A DNA stretch of 64,000 bases, from contig NZ_FQZF01000015.1 in the NCBI RefSeq assembly GCF_900141905.1, positions 1-64,000 of the forward strand, written 5' to 3'. This document shows positions 25,300 to 36,188 of the stretch, in pieces (the stretch's first letter is position 1; each line of letters starts with the position of its first letter). The notes beneath the pieces are model-generated. The model made no database searches. It worked only from the letters and a program-made list of their open reading frames with translations, and was not told where the DNA came from. A program made the position numbers and the translations under genes. The DNA comes from Muricoccus roseus. GTDB taxonomy: Bacteria > Pseudomonadota > Alphaproteobacteria > Acetobacterales > Acetobacteraceae.

Positions 25300-26382
25300 C
25301 TACTTCGCGGCGGCCTCTTCCCGCGCCAGCAGCGCCGCCTTGCGCTCTATCCCCCAGCGATAGCCGCGCAGCCCACCATCGCGGCCGATCACACGGTGGC
25401 AGGGCACGGCCAGCGCCACGCCGTTGCCCGCGCAGGCCCGCGCCACCGCCCGGGCCCCACGCGGCAGGCCGAGCCGGGCGGCGAGGGCCGCGTAATCCAC
25501 CGTGCCGCCAGCAGGGATGGCCCGCAGCGCCTCCCAGACCCGCTTCTGGAAGGCAGTGCCGCGCAGGTCCAACGGCAGGTCCAGCGCCCCGCGCGGCTCC
25601 TCCACCCAGGCCAGCACCCGGGCCACCGCCTCCCGCGCCGGCGCATCAGCCGGCTCGACCCGGGCCTGCGGGAAGCGCGCCTGGACCGCTCGCAGCAGTG
25701 CCGCCTCATCCGCACCGAATTCGATCGCGCAGACGCCGCGCGCCGTCATGCCCACCATCACCGGGCCCAGCGCGCTTTCTCCGAAGGCGGTGCGAATCAC
25801 CTCCCCCGCCCCGCCTCGCCGGGCGGCACCAGGGGTCATGCCGAGCATCCGCGCCCCATCCTCGTAAACCCGGCTTTCGCTCGAAAAACCGGCCCCGGCC
25901 ACCGCATCCGCCACGCGCTCGCCCTCCGCCAACGCTTCGCCCAATCGCCGCGCCCGCAGCGCCGCCGCATAGGCATGGGGCGTCACCCCCGCCACCTCCC
26001 GAAACAGGCGGAGGAAGTGATGGCGCGCATATCCCGCCCGCCCGGCCAGCGCCGCGAGGGAGGGCACCTCCTCACCCCGCGCCACCGCCGCCTCCATGGC
26101 GGCGCAGGCCTCCCGCACGGCCTCCGCATGAATCGCCGCCCTCGCGCCATCCGGGTCGCAGCGCCGGCAGGGCCGGAAGCCCGCCGCCACCGCCTGCGGC
26201 ATGCCTGAGAAGAAGCGCACATGCCGCCGCAGCGGGGGCCGGGCCGGGCAGCCCAGCCGGCAGACAATGCCCTGGCTCGTCACGCCATAGAACCAGCCCG
26301 GCAAGGCCTCTCGCCCCAGCAGCGCCTGCCAGAGCGCCTCCTCGTCCAGGGTCGGCTCGGTGAGTTCAGCGGTATCTCGCAT
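25300..26382 (-). CDS. ada: Ada: methyl-DNA repair protein and regulator
   Basis: The 360-aa protein has the full Ada order. The N-terminal zinc site has Cys41, Cys45, Cys72 and Cys75 (Cys41 is the methylphosphotriester acceptor). An AraC HTH follows (AGYARHHFLRLFREVAGVTPHAYAAALR). The C-terminal O6-alkylguanine methyltransferase carries PCHRVIG with acceptor Cys328. It repairs alkylated DNA and, once methylated on the N-terminal Cys, activates adaptive-response genes. CRLGCP replaces the usual CRPSCP. It appears monocistronic. Confidence 0.95.
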   Translation of the reverse strand: MRDTAELTEPTLDEEALWQALLGREALPGWFYGVTSQGIVCRLGCPARPPLRRHVRFFSGMPQAVAAGFRPCRRCDPDGARAAIHAEAVREACAAMEAAVARGEEVPSLAALAGRAGYARHHFLRLFREVAGVTPHAYAAALRARRLGEALAEGERVADAVAGAGFSSESRVYEDGARMLGMTPGAARRGGAGEVIRTAFGESALGPVMVGMTARGVCAIEFGADEAALLRAVQARFPQARVEPADAPAREAVARVLAWVEEPRGALDLPLDLRGTAFQKRVWEALRAIPAGGTVDYAALAARLGLPRGARAVARACAGNGVALAVPCHRVIGRDGGLRGYRWGIERKAALLAREEAAAK

Positions 26383-26462
26383 GCCGCCATCCTTGCCTGT
26401 CCGGGGCGGGGGCAGCCATCCGGCCGTTGCGGTGGAATGCTCGGTCCACCTTCTCCGCTGTC

Positions 26463-26700
26463 GGTCTGTCCCGGGGAGAGAAAGAAGGAATCCTTCCTCT
26501 CCGCGGACCCCTCTCCATTATCTTCTTTTAGCAGTTTGGAATCACTCGACGGACGGTGCGCCTGAGGTCCATGACCTCAGGCGACTGCAAAGGCAGGATC
26601 AATCGCATTCAACCAGAGACCCCGTCGATCAGGGTATCCACGGCAGTCAGACGGGGCTCCAAGGGCCTCAGGCCCTTGGCGGGGTGAGGGCGGAGCCCTC
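26463..26700 (+). repeat. Dispersed composite repeat, copy 4
   Basis: Modules A, B and C are in order. The A core is GGGGAGAGAAAGAAGG with slightly degenerate arms. B has CGCCTGAGGTC arms, GTTTGGAATCACT before it and GACTGCAAAGGCAGG after it. C has TATCCACGGCAGTCAGACGG, the CAAGGGCC hairpin and GAGGGCGGAGCCCTC. It occupies a 366-nt gap, ending 48 nt from the 3' end of the TPR gene. Confidence 0.9.
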
Positions 26701-26748
26701 ACCAGGAACGCATCAAGCCTTTCGCAAAACCCGGATGGGCCTTGGCGC

Positions 26749-27381
26749 TCAGGTCGCGTCACCCCGGGCCCGCCGCACCAGTTCTCGCCGTCGCTGCGCT
26801 CCCCCGGGGAGCCGCGGATGGATCTTCAGTGCCGCCTCGAGGCTCCGCAGGGCCCCGGCGGCATCGCCCGCATCCTCCTGCAACTCGGCGAGCGCGAGCA
26901 GCGCGCCGAAATGCCGGGGCTCCAGCCGCAGGGCCTCTCGCAGATCCGCCGCCGCCGCCTTGCGGTCCCCGGCCGCCGCCTGGGCCTGGGCTCGCAGCAC
27001 CCACGATTCCGGGAAGTCGGGCTGCAGGGTGATGGCGGCGTCCAGATCCTCCACCGCCTCGTCCACGGCATTCGCTTCCATGGCGCGCAACCCCTTGCGG
27101 AGCAGCAGCCCCACGGCAGGCGTCCCACCCTCCGCCCAGAGCTGCTGGATGCGCGCCTGCACCGGGGCGGCCGCGGCCTCGTCCGGCGCCTGAGCGAGCG
27201 CATCGAGCAGCCGGTCCAGCTCCGCCCGCCGCTGCTCGGCGGCGCCGGCGCGTGGCAGGGGCACGGCGGGGGGCGGGATGGCCGGCGCCACGCCCCCTCC
27301 GCCCGGGATGGGCAGCACCTGCGCGAAGGCGGGGCCCGAGAGCATGAGCAGAAGCCCTGTCATCCCCGCCAAGCGCCGCAT
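26749..27381 (-). CDS. Exported TPR-repeat protein
   Basis: The 210-aa protein has a Sec signal (MTGLLLMLSGPAFAQ) and a Pro-rich linker. Two to three tetratricopeptide repeats follow: NAVDEAVEDLDAAITLQPDFPESW, GDRKAAAADLREALRLEPRHFGAL, GDAAGALRSLEAALKIHP. TPRs bind partner proteins in the periplasm. GGAGGACG precedes the ATG. It lies downstream of glcF on the same strand by 39 nt of opposite order, i.e. the next leftward gene, so cotranscription with glcF is possible. Confidence 0.85.
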   Translation of the reverse strand: MRRLAGMTGLLLMLSGPAFAQVLPIPGGGGVAPAIPPPAVPLPRAGAAEQRRAELDRLLDALAQAPDEAAAAPVQARIQQLWAEGGTPAVGLLLRKGLRAMEANAVDEAVEDLDAAITLQPDFPESWVLRAQAQAAAGDRKAAAADLREALRLEPRHFGALLALAELQEDAGDAAGALRSLEAALKIHPRLPGGAQRRRELVRRARGDAT

Positions 27382-27419
27382 CGCGTCCTCCGTCCTCGAA
27401 GTGCCGATAAAACCGGGGC

Positions 27420-28760
27420 CTAACCCGCCGCCAGGGCCTCCTGCCGCGCGCGGGCCGCCATCACGGCCGCCGGCGCGGGGCCGCCCGCCATCCAGTCCAG
27501 CAACTCCACCGTATGCGCCACCGGCAGGCCGCCACCACCCAATTGCGTGAGGCAGCCGATATTGCCGGAGGCCACGATGTCCGCCCCGGTGCGGTGGAGG
27601 AAGCCGAGCTTCCTCTCCCGCAGCCGCCCGGCGATCTCGGGCTGGAGGATGTTGTAGGTGCCCGCGCTGCCGCAGCAGAGATGCGCCTCCGCCGGCACCC
27701 GCACCTCGAACCCGGCCTGCTCCAGCAGGGATTTCGGCACGGCCGTGATCTGCTGGCCGTGCTGCAGCGAACAGGCCGCGTGATAGGCGACGGCGATGCC
27801 GGGCGGCTCGCGCACCGGCTCGTAGCGGAAGGCGGCCAGCACCTCGGAGACGTCCTTCGCCAGCTCGGCCACGCGGGCGGCGCGGTCGCGCAGGCCCGGC
27901 TCGGCCTCGCGGAACATGTGGCCGTAATCCTTCACCGTGGTGCCACAGCCCGAGGCGTTGATGACGATCGCGTCCAGCCCCTCGCCCTCCGCCTCGCGCA
28001 CCCAGGCCTCGATGTTGCGGCGGGCCAGGGCGTGGGAGGAATCCTGCCGCCCCATATGGTGCGTCAGCGCGCCGCAGCACCCCTGCCCCGCCGTCACCAC
28101 CACCTCGATCCCCATGCGGGTGAGAAGCCGGATCGTTGCGTCGTTGATCGAGGGCGCCAGCACCGTCTGCGCGCAGCCCGTCAGCAGCGCGACGCGGCCG
28201 CGCCGGGCGCCCTCGGCGGGGTAGACCATCGGCCGCGCGGACTCGCCCGGCAGTGGTACGACCGGCGGCGCCAGTTCCAGCATGGCCCGCAGCCGCTTCA
28301 CGGTCATCGAACTGCCCGTGAGCAGCGCCTTCACCGGCTGCGCCAGCCGCGCGCCGGCCAGCGCCGCGCGGAACAGCGCCGGGCGCGGCAGCACGAAGGC
28401 CAGCGTTGCGCGGATCAGGCGCTCCATCAGCGGGCGGCTGTAGGTCTCCTCGATGTGATGCCGAGCGTGATCGACGAGATGCATGTAGTGCACGCCGCTT
28501 GGGCAGGTGGTCATGCAGGAGAGGCAGGAGAGGCAGCGATCCACATGCACCACCTCCTCCTTCGAGGCGGCGCGGCCGGATTCCAGCATGTCCTTGATGA
28601 GGTAGATGCGCCCGCGCGGGCTATCCAACTCGTCGCCCAGCAGCACGAAGGTGGGGCATGTGGCGGTGCAGAAGCCGCAATGCACGCAGGTCCGCAGGAT
28701 CTGGTTGGACTCGCGGATATCCGGATCGGCCAGCTGCGCTTCGGTAAATTCCGTCTTCAT
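27420..28760 (-). CDS. glcF: Glycolate oxidase iron-sulfur subunit
   Basis: The 446-aa protein has two 4Fe-4S ferredoxin motifs (CVHCGFCTATCP and CLSCLSCMTTCPSG) and two CCG-type domains (GCCGALTHHMG and CCGSAGTYN). It passes electrons from GlcD/GlcE to the quinone pool as glycolate is oxidised to glyoxylate. GGAGGAAGCGG precedes ATG at 28760. The partner genes glcD-glcE lie about 9 kb away on the same strand. Lactate-type LutA proteins are shorter and lack this arrangement. Confidence 0.94.
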   Translation of the reverse strand: MKTEFTEAQLADPDIRESNQILRTCVHCGFCTATCPTFVLLGDELDSPRGRIYLIKDMLESGRAASKEEVVHVDRCLSCLSCMTTCPSGVHYMHLVDHARHHIEETYSRPLMERLIRATLAFVLPRPALFRAALAGARLAQPVKALLTGSSMTVKRLRAMLELAPPVVPLPGESARPMVYPAEGARRGRVALLTGCAQTVLAPSINDATIRLLTRMGIEVVVTAGQGCCGALTHHMGRQDSSHALARRNIEAWVREAEGEGLDAIVINASGCGTTVKDYGHMFREAEPGLRDRAARVAELAKDVSEVLAAFRYEPVREPPGIAVAYHAACSLQHGQQITAVPKSLLEQAGFEVRVPAEAHLCCGSAGTYNILQPEIAGRLRERKLGFLHRTGADIVASGNIGCLTQLGGGGLPVAHTVELLDWMAGGPAPAAVMAARARQEALAAG

Positions 28761-28880
28761 CCGCTTCCTCCGTTGCAAGGCAGCGTTGCAAGCGCAACCC
28801 GGAACAAGAACGCCCGTTCCCCTCCAGTAGACCACGCCCCCGGAGGGCCAGAAAGAACAACCCGAGGACACCGGAACGCG

Positions 28881-29102
28881 ATGCCCATTCTTCCCATCCA
28901 GCACGCCAAGCCGCTACGGCCCGACGTCACGCGCCTGGGCCCGGAGGAGGCACGGCGCCAGGAGGCGCTTCTCGCCACCCCGGCGCAGCAGGGGCCGCGC
29001 TTCCCCGGAGATGGCGGGCGCAGCCTGCCCCGCGGCGGCAGCCCCGCCCTGCGCAGCGGCCACCGCATGGCCGCCCCGGTCTGGAACCGCGACGAGGGCT
29101 AG
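28881..29102 (+). CDS. Small protein of unknown function
   Basis: A 73-codon frame (MPILPIQHAKPLRPDVTRLG... ending WNRDEG) lies between the glcF start and the 3' end of purA. It is rich in Pro, Arg and Gly, without signal or membrane segment. It is the only sense frame in a gap of this size and has GAGGA 12 nt upstream. The evidence is weak; it could be a chance frame. Confidence 0.4.
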   Translation: MPILPIQHAKPLRPDVTRLGPEEARRQEALLATPAQQGPRFPGDGGRSLPRGGSPALRSGHRMAAPVWNRDEG

Positions 29103-29151
29103 TGCCCCCGCTCGGAACCGATGCGATGGCCGGGGCCAGGCCCCGCGCCGT

Positions 29152-30441
<1,290 letters not shown>

Positions 30442-30444
30442 GAA

Positions 30445-31596
30445 CTACTCCTTGCTCAGCGGCACGGCCTGCGTGCCGCGCAATTCATGGGTGCAGCCCA
30501 GCCCCTGCGCGTCGTCGGCGGGGGAAAGGGCGGCGATCGTGACGAAGCCCGCGCGCCGCAACGAGGCGGCGGCGGAGGGATCATGCCCAGCGGGCAGGAA
30601 GACGCGCCGGGGCTCGGCCGGGACCGGCGAAGCGCGCAGCGCCGCATCGGGGTAGAGGCTGAGACCTGTCGCCGCCTCCTCGCCGCTGCGGTAGCGCCCA
30701 CCGCGGCCCAGCTCGCCTGTCCGGCCGGGGCCGTAGAGGGTGAAGGCGGCGCCCGTGTGGTAGCGGAAGCCACGGAACTCCACCGGGTCCAGCGTGATGC
30801 GCAGGCCCGGCAGACGGCGGCGCAACGCGGCCACCACCTCCGCCGCGTTGTCCGCGATGCGCCGCGGCTCCTCAGGCAGCGGCGCGGCGCGGAGCGCGGC
30901 GAGCGCGCCATCGGCCGGCCCGGCGGCGGCCAGCAGCTCGGTCAGGAAGATGGCGGGCGGGCCGGCCATCTCGGCCAGCCGGGCCACCTCGGCGGCATCC
31001 TTGCGGTCCAGCGCGCGGGCCAGGCGGTGGCGGGCGGCGCCTTCGAGCCCGGCGGCGTCCAGCAGGGCGGGCGACATGGCCGGCAGGGTGATGTCCAGCG
31101 CCACATCGGCGATGCCGACGGCGGCCAGGGCCTCCACGCCCAGCGCGGCCACCTCGGCATCCGCCTCGGCACTGTCCACGCCGATCAGCTCCACCCCGAG
31201 CTGGGGCAGCTGCCGCCCAGGGGCAATCTGCGTTCCGCGCACGCGCAGCACCTGGCCGGCATAGGAAAGCCGCAGCGGCCGGGGCGCGCCGCGCAACCGC
31301 GTGGCCGCGATGCGGGCCACCTGGGGCGTGGTGTCGGCGCGCAGGCCCATCATGCGCTGGCTGACGGGGTCCATCAGGCGGAAGGTCTGCTCCGCCAGGG
31401 CGGCGCCGGAGCCGGTGAGCAGCCCCTCCTCGAATTCCAGGAGCGGCGGCTTCACCCGCTCATAGCCATGGCTGGCAAACACGGCCATCATGGCCTCGAC
31501 CAGCGCCGCTTCGCGTGCCGCCTCGGGCGGCAGCAGGTCGGACAGGCCGGCGGGCAGAAGGGCCGGGTTAGCCGGATCGAGGAGATCGTCGGTCAT
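30445..31596 (-). CDS. hisZ: ATP phosphoribosyltransferase regulatory subunit
   Basis: The 383-aa protein resembles class II histidyl-tRNA synthetase without the anticodon domain: LPAGLSDLLPPEA at the start, FRLMDPVSQRMMGLRADTTPQVARIAATRL, RPLRLSYAGQVLR, and GGRYRSGEE-type motif 3. HisZ activates short-form HisG in histidine synthesis, so a short HisG is expected elsewhere in the genome. ATG at 31596 is preferred over a 22-codon longer frame. Upstream partner of purA. Confidence 0.9.
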   Translation of the reverse strand: MTDDLLDPANPALLPAGLSDLLPPEAAREAALVEAMMAVFASHGYERVKPPLLEFEEGLLTGSGAALAEQTFRLMDPVSQRMMGLRADTTPQVARIAATRLRGAPRPLRLSYAGQVLRVRGTQIAPGRQLPQLGVELIGVDSAEADAEVAALGVEALAAVGIADVALDITLPAMSPALLDAAGLEGAARHRLARALDRKDAAEVARLAEMAGPPAIFLTELLAAAGPADGALAALRAAPLPEEPRRIADNAAEVVAALRRRLPGLRITLDPVEFRGFRYHTGAAFTLYGPGRTGELGRGGRYRSGEEAATGLSLYPDAALRASPVPAEPRRVFLPAGHDPSAAASLRRAGFVTIAALSPADDAQGLGCTHELRGTQAVPLSKE

Positions 31597-31768
31597 CGGG
31601 GGAAAGGGGGACGCTCGCGGCTTTTTCGCGGGGTGAATGGCAGCAGGGGCCCGGCACCGCAACCCCGCATGCCGAAATCAGCCGCCCCGTGCCGTCATGG
31701 CCGCCCCGCACCCTTCCCCGGCCTCCCCGCCTTGGCCCGCCCGCCCCATCAGTCACCCTACGGATCCC

Positions 31769-32299
31769 ATGATGAAGCGCCTCCTCCTCACCCTTCCCCT
31801 GCTCCTCGCTGCCTGCGGCGGCGGCGCCACGAATTTCGGGGAGCTGTCCAGCCGCATCGGCCTCTCCGACCCGCTGCGCGACCCTGCCCGCACCGCGGCC
31901 TTCGAATTCGGCCAGACCGAACGCCTCGCCGGCCGCCCGCGCGAAGGCGCCCGCGCCGCGGCCGAGATCGAGGCCTTCGCCTATGCGGCCGAGACGGACC
32001 CGGCCTGGACCCATCCGCGCGACGCCGCCCTGCTGCCCAAGCTGCAGATCGCCCGGCGTGAGTTCCGCACGGTGCTCGGCCTGCCCGCCTCCCTGCCGCC
32101 GCAGGTGGCGATCCGCGCCTTCGCCACGGCGGTGGACGCGCTGGACCGGTACGACAACGCCGCCGCCGTCGCCGCCCTCGGCCCGGTCGGCGGCGCGGCC
32201 ACGCTGGAAAGGCTGGGCAACCTGCCCCGCATGCCGCGGGTGGAGGATGCCGTGCAGGCCGTCGCCATCGAGGTGAACACGCCGCAGCTGGGCAACTGA
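31769..32299 (+). CDS. Lipoprotein of unknown function
   Basis: The 176-aa protein starts MMKRLLLTLPLLLAAC with lipobox LAAC at residues 13-16. The mature domain is Ala/Arg-rich and mostly helical (AGRPREGARAAAEIEAFAYAAE; LPPQVAIRAFATAVDALDRYDN). No known motif is visible. The two ATG codons are adjacent. Repeat copy 5 follows the stop by 27 nt. Confidence 0.8.
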   Translation: MMKRLLLTLPLLLAACGGGATNFGELSSRIGLSDPLRDPARTAAFEFGQTERLAGRPREGARAAAEIEAFAYAAETDPAWTHPRDAALLPKLQIARREFRTVLGLPASLPPQVAIRAFATAVDALDRYDNAAAVAALGPVGGAATLERLGNLPRMPRVEDAVQAVAIEVNTPQLGN

Positions 32300-32326
32300 T
32301 ACCGCCGGGCTCTTGTTCTGAGCTGT

Positions 32327-32565
32327 TGGGCTGTCCCGGGAGAGGAAGAAGGAATTCTTCCTCTCCCGGGACCCCTCACCATCATCTTTTTCTGGAAGTT
32401 TGGAATCACTCGGCTGCCGGTGCGCCTGAGGTCCAGGACCTCAGGCGACTGCAAACGCAGGAACGCCACCCTTGACCCGAGACCCGACCGAGCCGGGGTA
32501 TCCACGGCAGTCAGACGGGGTTCCAAGGGCCTCAGGCCCCTGGCGGGTGGAGGGCAGAGCCCTCC
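32327..32565 (+). repeat. Dispersed composite repeat, copy 5
   Basis: The order is A-B-C. The A arms are GGGAGAGGAAGAA / TTCTTCCTCTCCC. B follows TTTTTCTGGAAGTTTGGAATCACT with CGCCTGAGGTC arms around CAG. C has TATCCACGGCAGTCAGACGG and ends GAGGGCAGAGCCCTC. It fills most of a 389-nt gap that has no other gene signal. Confidence 0.9.
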
Positions 32566-32688
32566 CCGGAACCCCCTGCCAGAACTGTGACCCCATCGAG
32601 CGCCCGGCCGTCCCAGCCGCGCCTTCACCACCCCTTCACCCTTTCGACAGCAACATCCCCTTCCGCCAGGATGGTCGGAGGGATCGCC

Positions 32689-34782
32689 TTGCACGCCCAG
32701 AGTCACGCCATCACCCCGCCCCCTCCGACGGGGCTCGCCGAGGGCCCGGACGTCCTCACCGCTCGTGCGCTGGCGCTCCACCGGGCCGGGCAGTTGGGGG
32801 AGGCCGAGCCCCTTTACCGTGCCGTGCTGGCGGTCCAGCCGCGCCATTTCCAGGCCCTGCACCTGCTCGGCTTGCTCCGTGCCATGGCGGGCGACCCGGA
32901 CGGCGCCGTGCCGCTGCTGCGCCGCGCCCTCGCGGAGGACCCGCGGCACGGCTTCGTCCACAACAACCTCGGCAACGCGCTGGTGGAACTCGGCCAGGCG
33001 GAGGAAGGGCTGGCCGCCTTCGAGCGCGCGATCGCACTGCAGCCCGAGCTGGTGGAGGCCCGGGTCGGCCGCGGCAACGCCCTGCACGCACTGGGCCGCT
33101 ACGCCGAATCCATCATCGCCCACAATTCCGCCCGCGCCCTGGGCGCCGACATGCCGGAGCTGCACAACAACCGCGGCAACGCCCTGCGCGCGCTCAACCG
33201 CCCCGCCGAGGCGCTGGAAGCCTATGACGCCGCCCTGGCCCGCCAGCCCGGCTATGCCGCCGCCCATGCCAACCGCGCCACCGCTCTGCTCGACCTGAAC
33301 CGGGGGCCGGAGGCGCTGGCCAGCATCGCCATCGGCCTGCTGCTGCGTGAGGACGATCCCGGCTTCCTCAACACACAGGGCATCATCCTCCGCGCCCTCG
33401 CCCGGCCGGAGGAGGCGCTGGCGAGTTTCGACCGTGCCATCGCCCTCGCCCCCGCCCTGCCGGACGCGCATCTGAACCGTGTCGCGGCGCTTTGCGACCT
33501 CAGCCGGCACGAGGAGGCGCTGGCCAGCGCCGATGCCGCGCTGGCCCTGGCCGAAAGCGCCGGTGGCCACCGGAACCGCGCGGCCACCCTCGCCTTGCTC
33601 GGCCGCCATGCGGAAGCCGAGGCGGCCGACGGCGCCGCCCTGCGCACCGACCCCGCCTCCTGCGAGGCCTGGAACGGCCGGGGCAACGCACTGGTCGAAC
33701 TCGGCCGGTTCGAGGAGGCGCTGGAATGCTTCGCCCGAGCCGAGGCCCTGCATCCCGGTAACCGCAGCATCACCTATAACCGCGGCAACGCCTTCCGCGG
33801 CCTCGGCCGCCATGAGGAGGCCATCGCCGCCTTCCGCGAGGCCCTGGCGCTGGATCCGGGCTTCGCCGATGCCGAATGGAATGCCGCCCTCAGCCTGCTC
33901 GCCCTCGGCGATTTGGAGGCGGGCTTCGCCGGCTATGAGGCGCGCTGGCGGCGCCGCGCCCACCCGATCCCCCGCCATGCGGACAGCCCGCTCTGGCGCG
34001 GCGAGCCCCTCGCGGGCGGCACGCTGCTCCTCCATGCCGAGCAAGGGCTCGGCGACACGATCCAGATGGCCCGCTACGCGCCCCTCGCCGCCGCCCGGGG
34101 CGCGCGGGTGGTGATGGAAGCTCAGCGCCCCCTTCTGCCGCTGCTGCAGGGCCTCCCCGGCGTCCATCAACTCGTCGCCTGGGGCGAGCCCGTGCCGCCG
34201 CATGACGCGCAGTGCCCGCTGCTCAGCCTGCCGCTGGCCCTCGGCACGCGGCTGGACAGCATCCCGCCCCCCCTTGCCTTCCCCGGAATCGACCCCGCCC
34301 GGATCGCGGCCTGGGACCGTGACCTGCCGCGCGGGCCGCTCCGCCTCGGCGTGGCATGCTCGGGCAACCCCGCCCATCGGGGCGACCGCCACCGCTCGAT
34401 CCCGCTGGAGCGTTTCGCGCCGCTCTTCGGGCCGGGCGTCGAAGCCTTCCTCATCCAGACCGAACTGCGCGCGGAGGACGAGGCCTTCCTGGCCGCGACG
34501 CCGAACCTCACCGACCTGCGCCCGCGCCTGAGCAGCTTTATCGAAACCGCCGCTGCACTCTGCGCCATGGATGCCGTGGTCTGCGTGGATACCAGCGTCG
34601 CGCATCTCGCCGGCACGCTGGGCCGGCCCACCCACCTGTTGCTGCCGCCGCTGCCGGATTGGCGCTGGATGCTCCACCGCCAGGACAGCCCTTGGTACCC
34701 CTCTCTGCGCTTGCACCGCCGCGCGCGGGAGGAGGACTGGGGCACGGTGATCCGCCGGGTGGCCGACCTGCTCAGCCACTGA
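32689..34782 (+). CDS. TPR protein with C-terminal glycosyltransferase-9-like domain
   Basis: The 697-aa product (TTG start) has about ten tetratricopeptide repeats up to residue ~410 (for example GQAEEGLAAFERAIALQPEL and GRHEEAIAAFREALALDPGFADA). A domain follows with LLHAEQGLGDTIQMARYAPL, LACSGNPAHRGDRHRSIPL, and near the end VCVDTSVAHLAGTLGRPTHLLLP. That triad is the ADP-heptose/GT-41-like GT-B fold found in TPR-fused transferases. It may glycosylate proteins or capsule components. GGAGGG lies 6 nt before TTG 32689; ATG 32671 and 32587 are longer alternatives. Confidence 0.85.
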   Translation: MHAQSHAITPPPPTGLAEGPDVLTARALALHRAGQLGEAEPLYRAVLAVQPRHFQALHLLGLLRAMAGDPDGAVPLLRRALAEDPRHGFVHNNLGNALVELGQAEEGLAAFERAIALQPELVEARVGRGNALHALGRYAESIIAHNSARALGADMPELHNNRGNALRALNRPAEALEAYDAALARQPGYAAAHANRATALLDLNRGPEALASIAIGLLLREDDPGFLNTQGIILRALARPEEALASFDRAIALAPALPDAHLNRVAALCDLSRHEEALASADAALALAESAGGHRNRAATLALLGRHAEAEAADGAALRTDPASCEAWNGRGNALVELGRFEEALECFARAEALHPGNRSITYNRGNAFRGLGRHEEAIAAFREALALDPGFADAEWNAALSLLALGDLEAGFAGYEARWRRRAHPIPRHADSPLWRGEPLAGGTLLLHAEQGLGDTIQMARYAPLAAARGARVVMEAQRPLLPLLQGLPGVHQLVAWGEPVPPHDAQCPLLSLPLALGTRLDSIPPPLAFPGIDPARIAAWDRDLPRGPLRLGVACSGNPAHRGDRHRSIPLERFAPLFGPGVEAFLIQTELRAEDEAFLAATPNLTDLRPRLSSFIETAAALCAMDAVVCVDTSVAHLAGTLGRPTHLLLPPLPDWRWMLHRQDSPWYPSLRLHRRAREEDWGTVIRRVADLLSH

Positions 34783-34802
34783 TGAGTCTGTTCTGATCTG
34801 TC

Positions 34803-35041
34803 GGTTTGTCCCGGGGAGAGAAAGAAGGAATTCTTCCTCTCCCCGGATCCCTCACCTTCTTCTTTTTCTTCGAGTTTGAAATCATGGGGCTGCCGGCGCA
34901 CCTGAGGTCTCAGACCTCAGGCGACTGCAAAGGCGGAATCAGCACCCTCCAACCCGAGACCCCTTCGATCCGGGTTATCCACGGCAGTCAGACGGGGTTC
35001 CAAGGGCCTCAGGCCCTTGGCGGGTTGAGGGCGGAGCCCTC
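34803..35041 (+). repeat. Dispersed composite repeat, copy 6
   Basis: The order is A-B-C. A starts GGTTTGTCCC with arms GGGGAGAG...CTCTCCCC. B has the perfect CGCACCTGAGGTCTCAGACCTCAGGCG-type dyad region. C has TATCCACGGCAGTCAGACGG, the CCAAGGGCC hairpin and GAGGGCGGAGCCCTC. It lies 20 nt after the TPR gene stop, between convergent gene ends. The remaining ~65 nt of the gap show no gene. Confidence 0.9.
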
Positions 35042-35106
35042 AACATCAAGAAGCCCCACCACAACGCGCCGATCCGGCCCCTGCCGAGGCGCGCTTGGTG
35101 CCGGAG

Positions 35107-36132
35107 CTAGAGCATCCGCACCGGCGGTGCCGGCAGGAACTCGTCCGTATAGGCCTGCTCGGGGGTCGGCCGGCTCGGCAGCTTGAAGGTGTCCACCGTC
35201 GCGTCGATCTGCCGCTTCATCCGCGCGGGCTCCACGAAGGAGAGTCCGTGCTGCCTCACCGTGTCGGAGAGGAGCATCTGGTCGAAGGCGAGCTTCTGCC
35301 GCTCGGCTTCAATCGCGGCATCCGTCAGCGCCTCGCGCGCCTTCAGATGCGTGACGGCCTCGGCGGGGTTGCGATAGGCCCAGACCATGCCCTCGGTCAG
35401 CGCGCCCACCGCGGCGCGGATGGCCTCCGGCTTGTCGCGCAGCACGGCGCGCGTGGTCACCAGCCCCGAGCCGTAGAAGTCGAGCCCGGCGTCCCGGTAG
35501 TAGAAGATCCGCTGCTGCGGCAGGTCCATCCCCAGGGCCTTCAGAGAGAGCGCGGTGGAGGTGACGAAGCCGGTGATGCCGTCGGCCCGGCGCTGGACCA
35601 GCATCGGCTCCCGCAGCTCGGGCGAGACGCTCATCCAATTGATGGAGCCGAGGTCGATCCCGACCGCCTGGGCAAAGACGGGGAAGATCTGCCGCCCGCC
35701 ATCGAATTCCGGCGCGGCCAGGGTCTTGCCGGCCAGCTGCTTCGGCTCGCGGATCGGCCCATCGGCGCGAACGGTGGCCGAGAGGGGCGAGCGGTCATAG
35801 AGGATGGCGACGCAGACCAGCCCGCGATCGGGGTTCTCGGCCATGAAGCGCAGCTGGGGCGTCAGGTCGCCGAACCCCAGCTCATAGGTGCCGGCCGCGA
35901 TGTCGATCGGCACGCGGCCGGAGCCGTAGCCGCGGTTGATCGGCATTTCGAGGTTGTACTTGCGGAACAGCCCGTTCCGCTCGGCGGCGATGGCGAAGGA
36001 GTAGCCGCCGTGGATCGCCCAATCGAGAGTGAACTTCACCCGGTGCGGCGCCTGCGCGAGGGAAAGACGGGGCGCGGCGAGAAGCCCGGCGCCGAGGCCC
36101 AGCGCCGCACGCCGGCCGATGGTCTGCGTCAT
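35107..36132 (-). CDS. NMT1/SsuA-type ABC transporter substrate-binding protein
   Basis: The 341-aa protein has a Tat-like signal (IGRRAALGLGAGLLAAPRLSLAQ) and the NMT1/ThiY opening VKFTLDWAIHGGYSFAIAAERNGLFRKYNLEMPINRGYGSGR. IAAGTYELGFGDL and YRNPAEAV follow. Related proteins bind pyrimidine precursors, sulfonates or nitrate; the WAIHGGYSFAI variant is typical of ThyY/riboflavin-like ligand groups but the ligand cannot be read. No permease is nearby. ATG at 36132 avoids a 31-residue N-terminal extension. Confidence 0.88.
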   Translation of the reverse strand: MTQTIGRRAALGLGAGLLAAPRLSLAQAPHRVKFTLDWAIHGGYSFAIAAERNGLFRKYNLEMPINRGYGSGRVPIDIAAGTYELGFGDLTPQLRFMAENPDRGLVCVAILYDRSPLSATVRADGPIREPKQLAGKTLAAPEFDGGRQIFPVFAQAVGIDLGSINWMSVSPELREPMLVQRRADGITGFVTSTALSLKALGMDLPQQRIFYYRDAGLDFYGSGLVTTRAVLRDKPEAIRAAVGALTEGMVWAYRNPAEAVTHLKAREALTDAAIEAERQKLAFDQMLLSDTVRQHGLSFVEPARMKRQIDATVDTFKLPSRPTPEQAYTDEFLPAPPVRML

Positions 36133-36188
36133 GTTCCAACCCCTGGCTGAAGGGCGGGTCTCCGCCCGATCAGCCTGGGATCGCAAGA

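Noticed and set aside
31981-34779. 930-codon leftward frame opposite the TPR gene
   Set aside because: Composition mirrors the TPR repeats on the plus strand; no family match and no start signal.
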